Below are positions 1 through 7,132 of a stretch of 40,125 bases of DNA, in pieces. The notes below the pieces were generated by a model that was not told the origin of the DNA, did not search any database, and worked only from the letters and a program-made list of their open reading frames with translations. Origin of the DNA: an uncultured Pelagibacteraceae bacterium. Its GTDB lineage: Bacteria; Pseudomonadota; Alphaproteobacteria; Pelagibacterales; Pelagibacteraceae. Each line of letters starts with the position of its first letter. Position 1 is the first letter of the stretch. The stretch spans positions 1-40,125 of the forward strand of contig CACAMG010000005.1 in assembly GCA_902533585.1 (NCBI GenBank), given 5' to 3'. The position numbers were made by a program, and so were the translations under genes.

Positions 1-879
1 TCTTTAGTATCATTAAATATAACTAGATTTGATGCTACAAAACATATGGCCCATTCTGTTATTGGAGATGCCAAAGTTTCATTAAAAGAATTATCCCAAG
101 CTTTAGGTGACTGGAAAGCTAATGATGATTGGTATAAAAAATCTAGAAAAGAACTTAAGTCGTGGAATGAATATGTCGATAAAGAAAGTGGTCCAACAAA
201 TCAAAAAGTTCCGAGCTATGCCCATGCAGTAGGAGCTATTTATAGAAATTCAGATCCAAATGACATTGCAGTAACAGCTGCCGGAGGTTTAGTTGGTGAA
301 GTTGTTCAAATATGGAGACCGAGAGAATTAAATACACATGAAACAGAGTGGGGATTTAGTTGTATGGGTTATGAAATTTCTGGATCTCTAGGAATAAAAA
401 TGGCTAATCCAGATAGAGAAGTTATAACTTTTATCGGTGATGGCTCATACTTACTTTATAACTCTGATATTTACTCATCTGTAATAACTGATAATAAATT
501 AATTATAATTGTATGTGATAATGGTGGACATGCTGTTATAAATAGACTTCAATTATTTAAGGGTGGTAAAGAATTTAATTGTTTATTTGAAAGTTCAAAA
601 AATACAAATATTACACAAATAAATTTTGCCGAACATGCTGCAAGTATGGGAGCTAAATCAGAAGAAGTATCTTCAATTTCAGAATTAGAGGAAGCTTTTA
701 AAAGAGCAAAAAAATCAAAGATTACATATGTAATTTCAATAAAAACCCATTCTTACCAATGGTTGGAGGGCTCTGCATACTGGGAAAGTCCTACTTTAGA
801 GATACCAACATCAAAAGAAAATAAAGAAGCATTAAAACTTCATAAAGAAGGAAAAGCTAAACAAAGACAAGGTGTTTAA
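1..879 (+). CDS. iolD: 3D-(3,5/4)-trihydroxycyclohexane-1,2-dione hydrolase (IolD), C-terminal part
   Basis: IolD is a thiamine-diphosphate enzyme of myo-inositol catabolism that hydrolytically opens trihydroxycyclohexane-1,2-dione to 5-deoxy-glucuronate. The reading frame is open from base 1 with no stop, so the gene begins left of the window and only about 292 C-terminal codons are present. The Met at 46 is internal, not a start. The TPP/Mg-binding signature of the C-terminal domain is visible: GDGSYLLYNSDI from about base 437, followed about 25 residues later by CDNGG. The segment TAAGGLVGEVVQIWRP (about 270-315) and WGFSCMGYEI are typical of IolD rather than of acetolactate synthase. A Gfo/Idh/MocA dehydrogenase follows after 9 bases and a ROK kinase after that, so it is the upstream gene of a sugar/polyol catabolic operon. 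The family call is confident; the N-terminal domain cannot be checked. Confidence 0.9.
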   Translation, partial: SLVSLNITRFDATKHMAHSVIGDAKVSLKELSQALGDWKANDDWYKKSRKELKSWNEYVDKESGPTNQKVPSYAHAVGAIYRNSDPNDIAVTAAGGLVGEVVQIWRPRELNTHETEWGFSCMGYEISGSLGIKMANPDREVITFIGDGSYLLYNSDIYSSVITDNKLIIIVCDNGGHAVINRLQLFKGGKEFNCLFESSKNTNITQINFAEHAASMGAKSEEVSSISELEEAFKRAKKSKITYVISIKTHSYQWLEGSAYWESPTLEIPTSKENKEALKLHKEGKAKQRQGV

Positions 880-888
880 AACTTTTTT

Positions 889-2046
889 ATGAACAAAGTT
901 TTCAAAGTCGGTTTAGTTGGATGTGGACATATAGCAGAAACATATTTCAGAGCTCATAAATATTTTAATAATTTTAAGATTATTAAATGCGCTGATATTA
1001 AGGAAAAAGCATCAAAAACATGCGCAAAACGTTATGGGATTAAATCACTGAGTGTTAAAGATTTACTAAAAGATAAGGAAATTGAAATTATTCTAAATCT
1101 TACAATTCCTAAAGCTCACTACAAAGTAGCCAAAAATGCTTTATTACATAATAAACACGTTTATTCCGAGAAACCTATGGCCATAAATTTAAAAAATGGA
1201 AAAGAATTGGTCAAAATGGCAAAAAGGAAAAAACTGTATATAGGAAATGCACCAGATACATTTTTGGGTGGAGGAAATCAAAAATCAAAAGAAATTTTGG
1301 AAAAAAAATTAATAGGAAAAATAAATTTGGGAAATGCAATTTTCGCTTTTCCAGGAGTGCAATCTTATCATCCAAATCCAGAACCTTGGTTTGCTAAAAA
1401 AGAAGGTGGACCAGTAATTGACATGGGTCCTTATTATTTAACTGCACTTGTAAACTTGCTAGGCCCCGCTAAAGAAGTTAGTGGAAGTATAATGAGGGGG
1501 GTAAAAAAAAGAACAATAGGAATAGGTCCAAAAAAAGGAAGAAAATTTAAAGTAAAATGTCCAACAACATATCTTGCGACAATAGTTTTTGAAAATAAAA
1601 CTATTATAAGACTAACATTATCTTTTGATGTAATTGCTCATCAAAGAAATCATATAGAATTTTATGGAAATAAAGGATCAATGATTGTTCCAGATCCAAA
1701 TATGTTTGGTGGATCAGTTTATGTATGTAAAAAACTAGGAGAGTCGTGGAAAGAGCACAAGACAAATAAAATGCCTTTAGGAAAAATAAATATAAGAGGA
1801 AAGAGTCTACGAGCAAATGAATCACCTATTAATGCAAACTATAGAGGTGTAGGTTTATCAGAAATGGCTTATTGTATTGAAAAAAAAAAGAGACATAGAT
1901 GCAATGGTGAACTATCACTACATGTTTTAGATATCATTCAATCTACTATGAAAGCGTCTATAACTGGAAAAAAACAAAAAATTAAAACAACTTGTCAAAT
2001 ACCAAAAAAATTTAATCTAAAAGAAATTAAAAAAATAATGAGATAA
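889..2046 (+). CDS. Gfo/Idh/MocA family NAD(P)-dependent dehydrogenase (inositol/sugar dehydrogenase-like)
   Basis: Predicted cytosolic NAD(P)-dependent oxidoreductase of a cyclic polyol or sugar. The N-terminal Rossmann fold starts at once with VGLVGCGHIAE (residues about 7-17), and the family's catalytic EKP motif appears as SEKPMAIN near residue 94. The C-terminal substrate domain contains DMGPYYLTALVNLLGP (about residue 180) and PDPNMFGGSVYV. At 385 residues it is longer than typical IolG (about 330-340) and belongs to the subfamily with the DMGPYYLTALV signature, for which no single substrate is established. It starts 9 bases after iolD and ends 3 bases before the ROK kinase, so co-transcription is nearly certain and inositol or an inositol-derived sugar is the likely substrate (inference). 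Not assigned as iolG because of the length and subfamily. Confidence 0.88.
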   Translation: MNKVFKVGLVGCGHIAETYFRAHKYFNNFKIIKCADIKEKASKTCAKRYGIKSLSVKDLLKDKEIEIILNLTIPKAHYKVAKNALLHNKHVYSEKPMAINLKNGKELVKMAKRKKLYIGNAPDTFLGGGNQKSKEILEKKLIGKINLGNAIFAFPGVQSYHPNPEPWFAKKEGGPVIDMGPYYLTALVNLLGPAKEVSGSIMRGVKKRTIGIGPKKGRKFKVKCPTTYLATIVFENKTIIRLTLSFDVIAHQRNHIEFYGNKGSMIVPDPNMFGGSVYVCKKLGESWKEHKTNKMPLGKINIRGKSLRANESPINANYRGVGLSEMAYCIEKKKRHRCNGELSLHVLDIIQSTMKASITGKKQKIKTTCQIPKKFNLKEIKKIMR

Positions 2047-2049
2047 TTT

Positions 2050-2907
2050 ATGCAAATTGGAATTGATCTAGGAGCTACAAAAATCGAATATGTAATATTG
2101 GATGATAATGGAGAAGAGATTTTAAGAGAAAGAGAAATTTCTCCAACTGATTATCAAGGTACAATTGAATCCATATTTAAAATAGTAGAAAAATTAGATA
2201 AAAAATTTTCAAAAAAATTTGATACTGGCATATGTCATCCTGGTTCAATTTCAAATGATACTGGTTTTTTGAAAAATGCAGTAAATTCACCATGGATGAA
2301 TAACAAACCTTTTCAATCAGATATTTCAAAGAAGCTAAATAGAAATGTAATTTGTGAAAATGATGCAAATTGTTTTGCTCTTTCAGAAGCTATTGATGGA
2401 TCTGCAAAACATTACGATATTGTATTTGGAATAATTTTAGGCTCAGGGTGCGGCGGAGGAGTAATAGTTAACAAAAAAATTTTAAAAGGAGCTAATAATT
2501 TGTCTGGAGAATGGGGAAAAATAAAATTTAAAGATCAAGATATCGAAGCCTATTTGTCTGGTAATAGCATATCTAAAAGGTTTAATGAAATTTTTAAAAA
2601 AAATATAAAGTCACATGAAATCTTCGATTTATATAGAAAAAAAAATATCGAAGCTCAAAAATATATTGAAGAATACAAAAATAATTTAGCTATATCACTT
2701 ACTTCAATCATTAACTTATTAGATCCAGATGCAATCGTATTTGGTGGAGGCGTGTCTAATGAAATAAGTTTTTTAGATGATATTAAAAAAAAAACTGAAA
2801 AAATTCTTAAAGAACCTAAAATAAATACAGCTTTTATTAAACCAATGTATGGGGATGCAAGTGGAGTAAGAGGAGCAGCAAGATTAGGAAGAAAAATAAA
2901 TTATTAA
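2050..2907 (+). CDS. ROK family sugar kinase
   Basis: Probable cytosolic ATP-dependent hexose-type kinase. It opens with the phosphate-binding GIDLGATKIEYVILD (residues 3-17), followed by the ROK signature with CENDANCFALSEA (about 99-111, catalytic Asp in ENDAN) and the glycine-rich GIILGSGCGGGVIVN. The 285-residue length fits the family. The usual ROK zinc motif (CxCGxxGCxE), expected after GEWG near residue 156, is absent: GEWGKIKF runs on within a few residues to AYLSGNSIS. The conserved HxxGE-type element is also altered to LSGEWG. ROK members lacking zinc exist, but the substrate cannot be read from sequence. In the iolD operon it takes the place where a PfkB-type IolC kinase might be expected; whether it phosphorylates 2-deoxy-5-keto-gluconate or another sugar is unknown. 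Confidence 0.87.
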   Translation: MQIGIDLGATKIEYVILDDNGEEILREREISPTDYQGTIESIFKIVEKLDKKFSKKFDTGICHPGSISNDTGFLKNAVNSPWMNNKPFQSDISKKLNRNVICENDANCFALSEAIDGSAKHYDIVFGIILGSGCGGGVIVNKKILKGANNLSGEWGKIKFKDQDIEAYLSGNSISKRFNEIFKKNIKSHEIFDLYRKKNIEAQKYIEEYKNNLAISLTSIINLLDPDAIVFGGGVSNEISFLDDIKKKTEKILKEPKINTAFIKPMYGDASGVRGAARLGRKINY

Positions 2908-2928
2908 TAGAATATTTAATAATAAAGT

Positions 2929-3636
2929 ATGATTGAATTATTTATCGCATTTGCCGCTGGATTAATAAGTTTTTTGTCACCCTGTGTTTTGCCTTTAATA
3001 CCAGGTTATATTGCATTTATTTTAGGAAGCTCATTAAATGAATTGATAGAAAAAAAAAATATAAATATTTTACCGGTAGTTTTATTTACATTTGGTTTTT
3101 CAATTGTTTTTGTTTTTTTTGGGGCAACAGCAACTATTTTAGGTCAGCTGCTTTTAGAAAATTCAAACCAACTTAGAATTGTTGCTGGAATAATTATAAT
3201 AATATTATCGCTTCATATTCTTGATATTTTAAAACTAAATTTTCTTAATTTTGAAAAAAGAATCTATTCAGAAAAAAAACAAGGCCTAATTGGCCCAATT
3301 TTAATTGGTATGGCATTCGCTTTTGGATGGACGCCTTGTATAGGTCCAATATTAGGATCTATTCTACTTTTAGCATCTACTGAAGAAACTATTAATAGAG
3401 GAGTTTTGTTATTACTATTTTACTCTTTAGGTCTTGCAATACCATTTATTTTATCAGGATATCTTATTCAAAAATTTTTATTTTTTTCAAAAAATTTAAA
3501 AAAAAACATCAATCTAATCAAAAAAATTGGTGGTGTTTTACTTTTATTGACAGGTATATTGATTGTTACTGACCAATTTCAGATAATAGGATTTTATTTG
3601 TTAGAATATTTTCCAATACTAGAAAAGTTCGGTTAG
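2929..3636 (+). CDS. ccdA: CcdA-type cytochrome c biogenesis / thiol-disulfide transmembrane protein
   Basis: CcdA carries reducing equivalents across the inner membrane to periplasmic thiol-disulfide proteins, for example for haem attachment to apocytochrome c. The 235-residue protein has about six hydrophobic segments and the two redox-cysteine motifs of the DsbD/CcdA family in the correct helices: LSPCVLPLIPGY near residue 19 and GWTPCIGPILG near residue 137. It lies 21 bases after the ROK kinase, so it may be read through from the sugar operon, although no functional link is evident. Its TAG stop and the TAA stop of the opposing transporter overlap (bases 3633-3636), leaving no room for a terminator. 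No partner thioredoxin or cytochrome biogenesis gene is adjacent. Confidence 0.9.
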   Translation: MIELFIAFAAGLISFLSPCVLPLIPGYIAFILGSSLNELIEKKNINILPVVLFTFGFSIVFVFFGATATILGQLLLENSNQLRIVAGIIIIILSLHILDILKLNFLNFEKRIYSEKKQGLIGPILIGMAFAFGWTPCIGPILGSILLLASTEETINRGVLLLLFYSLGLAIPFILSGYLIQKFLFFSKNLKKNINLIKKIGGVLLLLTGILIVTDQFQIIGFYLLEYFPILEKFG

Positions 3637-4493
3637 TTTTTTTCAGGTTTTGTAAATACTATTAAAATCACTCCAACAATTATTATAACTCCACCAATAA
3701 ATAATTCTTTAGTTGGTTCTTCACCTAATAAAAAAATTGCAGCTAATAATCCAGTGGGAGGTATACCCATAGTAACTATAGGTAAAACTTTGTATAAAGG
3801 ATTGTTTTTTAAAACATAATAAAAGCAACCATATGTTATTGGCTGCATAATAAATCCTAAATAAATTGCAATCATCCAAGTTTCAAAAGGTGCATTTTTA
3901 AAGTAGTTAATTGTATTTCCATCAAAGATGGCCGAAAGTCCGATTAATATTGGACCAGAAAATAAACCTAACCAAGCAACTAGAGCTAATGGATTTATTT
4001 CTTTGCTTAATGGTTTTACAAGAACTTGTCCTAAGGCCCAAACACCAGATCCTATAATTACCAAACTTACACCAAAAAATTTACCATCCAAATTTGGTGA
4101 GCCAGTTAAAATATATACACCAATAAATGCAATAGTTATTCCGATTAAACTTCTTATTGTTGGTTTTTCTTTTAATATAAAGTATGCAAATAAAACTCCG
4201 AAAGGAACTTCAGTTTGAACAAGTAATACGGCAGCTGAAGCATCAATTAAACTTAGCCCAGTATATGTGATACTATACTGAAGAGTGTTAGCTATAAGTG
4301 AGGCAATAAATATTTTTTTAAGATAACCTCTTGGTATTGGAAACCACCAAATTAACATTGATGCTACAAAAGTAAATCTCAAACCCATCAATAAAAAAGG
4401 AGGCAAGTGTTCCATTGCTGGTTTTGCGATAACAAAGCCAAAACCTAAAAAAATTGGTACTAAACTTGCAATTAAAGTGTCACGAAGCGTCAA
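3633..4493 (-). CDS. EamA/DMT-family transporter
   Basis: Ten-helix drug/metabolite-type permease of the inner membrane (286 residues, two EamA repeats of about 135 residues each). The first repeat begins with SLVPIFLGFGFVIAKPAMEH and contains the typical PPFLLMGLRF; the second contains SGVWALGQVLVKPL and ends with a hydrophobic helix. Substrate cannot be predicted; members export amino acids, nucleotides or sugars. The only start giving a complete first helix is TTG at 4493; the ATG at 4504-4506 is out of frame. It follows the HD-domain gene by 12 bases on the same strand, so it is probably the third gene of the tmpA-tmpB-like operon and might move that pathway's substrate or product (inference from position). 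Confidence 0.85.
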   Translation of the reverse strand: MTLRDTLIASLVPIFLGFGFVIAKPAMEHLPPFLLMGLRFTFVASMLIWWFPIPRGYLKKIFIASLIANTLQYSITYTGLSLIDASAAVLLVQTEVPFGVLFAYFILKEKPTIRSLIGITIAFIGVYILTGSPNLDGKFFGVSLVIIGSGVWALGQVLVKPLSKEINPLALVAWLGLFSGPILIGLSAIFDGNTINYFKNAPFETWMIAIYLGFIMQPITYGCFYYVLKNNPLYKVLPIVTMGIPPTGLLAAIFLLGEEPTKELFIGGVIIIVGVILIVFTKPEKN

Positions 4494-4505
4494 AAAAAGC
4501 TTTCA

Positions 4506-5075
4506 TTACTTTTGATCTTTTTTTTCAGCATATGGTTCTCTATCAAATATTTTTCTAACCATTGGTCTAAAAAAATCAAGAGAATAAGACTTATAACCAG
4601 GGTCAAATGATGATTGATCATACTTATCACAAAAATCAACGCATGCTTGATAGTATTTGTGATTTTTATATTTATCCCTTAGGTTTCTGTCTCTTCCGAA
4701 ATGATGAGCATAATAATATAATTGAAATTCGCCATGTTTTTCTATGATCCAATGTGTTTTTTCTGAAACATAAGGTTTTAAAATAGCCGCAGCATATTCA
4801 GCATGATTCATTGGAGCTAACTCATCTCCTATATCGTGTAGCAAAGCAGCAACGACCATTTCCTCACTTTCACTATTTTTGTAGGCTCTCGTAGCACTTT
4901 GAAGAGAATGTTCTAGCCTAGAAACTTGATATCCTTCTAATGTTTCATTCAAACCTGACATAAATTTTAGAATTCTATCAGCAGTTCCTTTTGCATATTT
5001 TTTTTCATGTTTATCCAAAAGAAAATAATCATCTTTTGTGCCATTTTTCATTTCTTTAAAACTTACTTTAGCCAT
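4506..5075 (-). CDS. tmpB: HD-domain mixed-valent diiron oxygenase, TmpB/PhnZ-like
   Basis: A 189-residue HD-domain protein. The putative iron ligands are in the order and approximate spacing of PhnZ-type oxygenases: H56 (in RLEHS), H80-D81 (LLHDIGD), H91, H114 (EKHG) and an Asp in the CDKYDQSSFD segment (150-158). PhnZ and TmpB are known to use a diiron site to cleave the C-P bond of 1-hydroxyalkylphosphonates, releasing phosphate. It overlaps the end of the TauD/GBBH-like gene by 8 bases, the same oxygenase-plus-HD pairing as TmpA/TmpB, which convert 2-trimethylaminoethylphosphonate to glycine betaine and phosphate. The assignment rests on that pairing, the family length (about 190) and ligand layout. 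The alternative is an ordinary HD phosphohydrolase; a profile search would separate them. Confidence 0.62.
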   Translation of the reverse strand: MAKVSFKEMKNGTKDDYFLLDKHEKKYAKGTADRILKFMSGLNETLEGYQVSRLEHSLQSATRAYKNSESEEMVVAALLHDIGDELAPMNHAEYAAAILKPYVSEKTHWIIEKHGEFQLYYYAHHFGRDRNLRDKYKNHKYYQACVDFCDKYDQSSFDPGYKSYSLDFFRPMVRKIFDREPYAEKKDQK

Positions 5076-6177
5076 TTACATTAAATTTCCTTTTCAAGTG
5101 TCTTAGTTTGCCTTCAGTGCTGTCAAAATCAATATAACATCCTTGTAAAAATCTTTTACCTTCTTTGGGATCAAATTTTGTTCTGCCATGTAATACTCTA
5201 TAATTATCCATCATCATAAGGTCTTTAGGCATTAATTTAAATTCTATTCTATTTTTTTCTGAATTATATAAATCAGATAAATTTTTTCGTGCTTTATAAT
5301 ATAAATCTAGTTTATTTTTTTCTAAAATCGGAACGTAATCTAACCTTGGACTAAATCTCACTTGTTTAAAATTTTTTTCTTCATCTAGATGAATTAGCTC
5401 AGACCAATCCTCTAGAACAACATTTTTGTCTATAAATTTAAATTTAATCTTGATTTGCGAGAGAATATTATAATATTCAGGGTTTTCTATTTTAAGTCTT
5501 TCTGTAACTGTATAACCATCAACAAGAGTTGATAAACCTCCACTAACTTCATTTTCAATACAATGTAATAGTTGAATACATGGGACTGGGTTTCTATAAG
5601 GGTTATCGGTATGTGGACTTAAGTGTAAAGTTGTATAAGCTAAATCATTTGGATTTGATTTAGACTTAACATTAAAATATTCACCAAAATTTGTTCTCCT
5701 TACACTTCCAATTGAATTAGCAAACTTAACAATAAAATTATCTTTAGTTGGAACATTTTTTATAATTACAAAACCATATTCATAAAAAGAAACTAATAAA
5801 TCATGCATTTCTTTTGACTCAAAAAAATTATCTTTGAAATCAAAATTTTTTACATTTTTTAAAGTAGAGTCCCATTTAATTTTATTTATTGATTTAATAA
5901 CAGTATCTTTGTTAGAAAATTCATAAGCAAGTTTATTCAAATCAATTTTAGAATTAACACCATCATTAAAATTAATTTCAATAAAGCCGTCACTAATTTT
6001 TGCTTTATCAACGGCAATTTCACAGCTCATCGATGATGGATCAAATAGTCTTTGCTGCGTTCCTTGGTCTAAAAATTCTGGTCCATCTACCCTTTCTCTT
6101 AACCAAAAAGGATGGATTTCTTCTTTAAAAGTACCGCTATTTAAAAAAATTTTGTTATCTTTCAATTCGATTTTCAT
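5068..6177 (-). CDS. tmpA: Fe(II)/2-oxoglutarate oxygenase, TmpA / gamma-butyrobetaine hydroxylase-like
   Basis: Member of the TauD/TfdA dioxygenase superfamily with an N-terminal DUF971-like region (residues about 1-85, including HPFWLRERV) as in gamma-butyrobetaine hydroxylase. The iron facial triad is visible: H189 and D191 in LSPHTDNPYR, and H330 in YRVLHGRTKF, with a downstream Arg in GKRFLQGCY that would bind 2-oxoglutarate. In known TmpA the reaction is hydroxylation of C1 of 2-trimethylaminoethylphosphonate; in GBBH it is hydroxylation of gamma-butyrobetaine to carnitine. The overlapping HD-domain gene makes TmpA the better hypothesis, since GBBH has no such partner. A glycine-betaine-type importer occurs in the same window (19892-23487). 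No phosphonate transporter (PhnCDE) is adjacent. Substrate is inferred; the enzyme family is secure. Confidence 0.65.
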   Translation of the reverse strand: MKIELKDNKIFLNSGTFKEEIHPFWLRERVDGPEFLDQGTQQRLFDPSSMSCEIAVDKAKISDGFIEINFNDGVNSKIDLNKLAYEFSNKDTVIKSINKIKWDSTLKNVKNFDFKDNFFESKEMHDLLVSFYEYGFVIIKNVPTKDNFIVKFANSIGSVRRTNFGEYFNVKSKSNPNDLAYTTLHLSPHTDNPYRNPVPCIQLLHCIENEVSGGLSTLVDGYTVTERLKIENPEYYNILSQIKIKFKFIDKNVVLEDWSELIHLDEEKNFKQVRFSPRLDYVPILEKNKLDLYYKARKNLSDLYNSEKNRIEFKLMPKDLMMMDNYRVLHGRTKFDPKEGKRFLQGCYIDFDSTEGKLRHLKRKFNVNG

Positions 6178-6253
6178 AATACTTATTGAGAATTATTTAA
6201 AATTTAGCTTTAATCAAGCCAAATTAAATAGTAATTAAATACAAAAAATCTTT
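6178..6253. promoter_or_regulatory. divergent intergenic region between the tmpA-like and hisN-like genes
   Basis: These 76 AT-rich bases separate two divergent genes and so must hold at least the promoter of the minus-strand tmpA-like operon and possibly that of the plus-strand phosphatase. No convincing -35/-10 pair, operator palindrome or riboswitch could be picked out by eye. Confidence 0.4.
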
Positions 6254-7051
6254 ATGGAATCTAAAAAATATAGACTTTACTATAGTTTTTTAAGTAATCT
6301 TGCTAAAGAGCTTACAAATTTTTACTTTAAAAAGATAAACAAAAAATTTTCTGTAACAAACAAGCTCAAAGGCAAAGGATACGATCCTGTTACCACTTCC
6401 GATAAAGCTTTTGAAAAATTTATTCGATACAAAATATCCCAAAAATTTCCTGATCATCAAATTATTGGAGAAGAATTTGGATTAAAAAAAAGTAAAAGTG
6501 ACTATTCTTGGATTATAGATCCAATAGATGGAACTAGATCTTATGTAATTGGAAATCCTACTTGGAGCAATTTAATTTCTCTCAATTACAAAGGTTATCC
6601 AATATTGGGCTTAGCTAACTTTCCTATGCTTAATAAATATTATTTAAATTATAATGATAAAATTGCATATGTAGTTGAAAATAATAAAAAAAGAAGAATT
6701 AAAGTTAATAAAAAAATTTCATTTGACAAGGCAAAAATATCAGGAGCTTTTCATGGTTGGCTTTCATTTAAAAAACAATTGAAAATTCCAAAAGTATTAA
6801 AACTTATGAGATTTAAATGTCCTGACTCATTAAGCTACACACTTTTGGCAGAAGGAAGATTAGACGTAGTTATACAATGCGCAAATAAAATTTGGGATAT
6901 TCATCCAATAATTCCTATCGTTAAAGCAGCTGGAGGAATACTTAGCACTTGGGATAATAGAGATGCTTTTAATGGTGGAAGTATTTTAGTATCAGGCAAT
7001 AGGTTTAACCATAATAAAATGCTTAAACTTTTAAAACCAGTAAGCAAATAA
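6254..7051 (+). CDS. hisN: inositol-monophosphatase-family phosphatase, HisN-like (histidinol-phosphatase)
   Basis: Metal-dependent sugar-phosphatase fold, 265 residues. The family's metal-binding motifs are present: IIGEEFG near residue 74, DPIDGTRSYV near residue 93 and IWDIHPIIPIVKAAGG near residue 216. The phrases SYVIGNPTWSNLI and PDSLSYTLLAEGRLDVVIQ resemble the HisN branch, which dephosphorylates L-histidinol phosphate in many alphaproteobacteria, more than inositol-1-phosphatase or CysQ. In canonical members the last Asp motif is WD(I/V)AA; here it reads WDIHP, keeping the Asp. It stands alone on the plus strand with no other his-biosynthesis gene beside it. The HisD-like gene at 24103-25389 belongs to another subfamily and is not its partner. 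An inositol phosphatase role is possible given iolD upstream. Confidence 0.72.
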   Translation: MESKKYRLYYSFLSNLAKELTNFYFKKINKKFSVTNKLKGKGYDPVTTSDKAFEKFIRYKISQKFPDHQIIGEEFGLKKSKSDYSWIIDPIDGTRSYVIGNPTWSNLISLNYKGYPILGLANFPMLNKYYLNYNDKIAYVVENNKKRRIKVNKKISFDKAKISGAFHGWLSFKKQLKIPKVLKLMRFKCPDSLSYTLLAEGRLDVVIQCANKIWDIHPIIPIVKAAGGILSTWDNRDAFNGGSILVSGNRFNHNKMLKLLKPVSK

Positions 7052-7132
7052 CTTAGAAGTAACAGCGATAATTCTTCTTTAGTTTCTCTAATTATTGAGT
7101 TAGATTTTTATATAAAATAATTAGGAGGGGAA

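Noticed and set aside
4504-4506. ATG upstream of the EamA transporter as its start
   Set aside because: It is out of frame with the transporter and reaches a stop after a few codons; TTG at 4493 is the first in-frame start that preserves helix 1.
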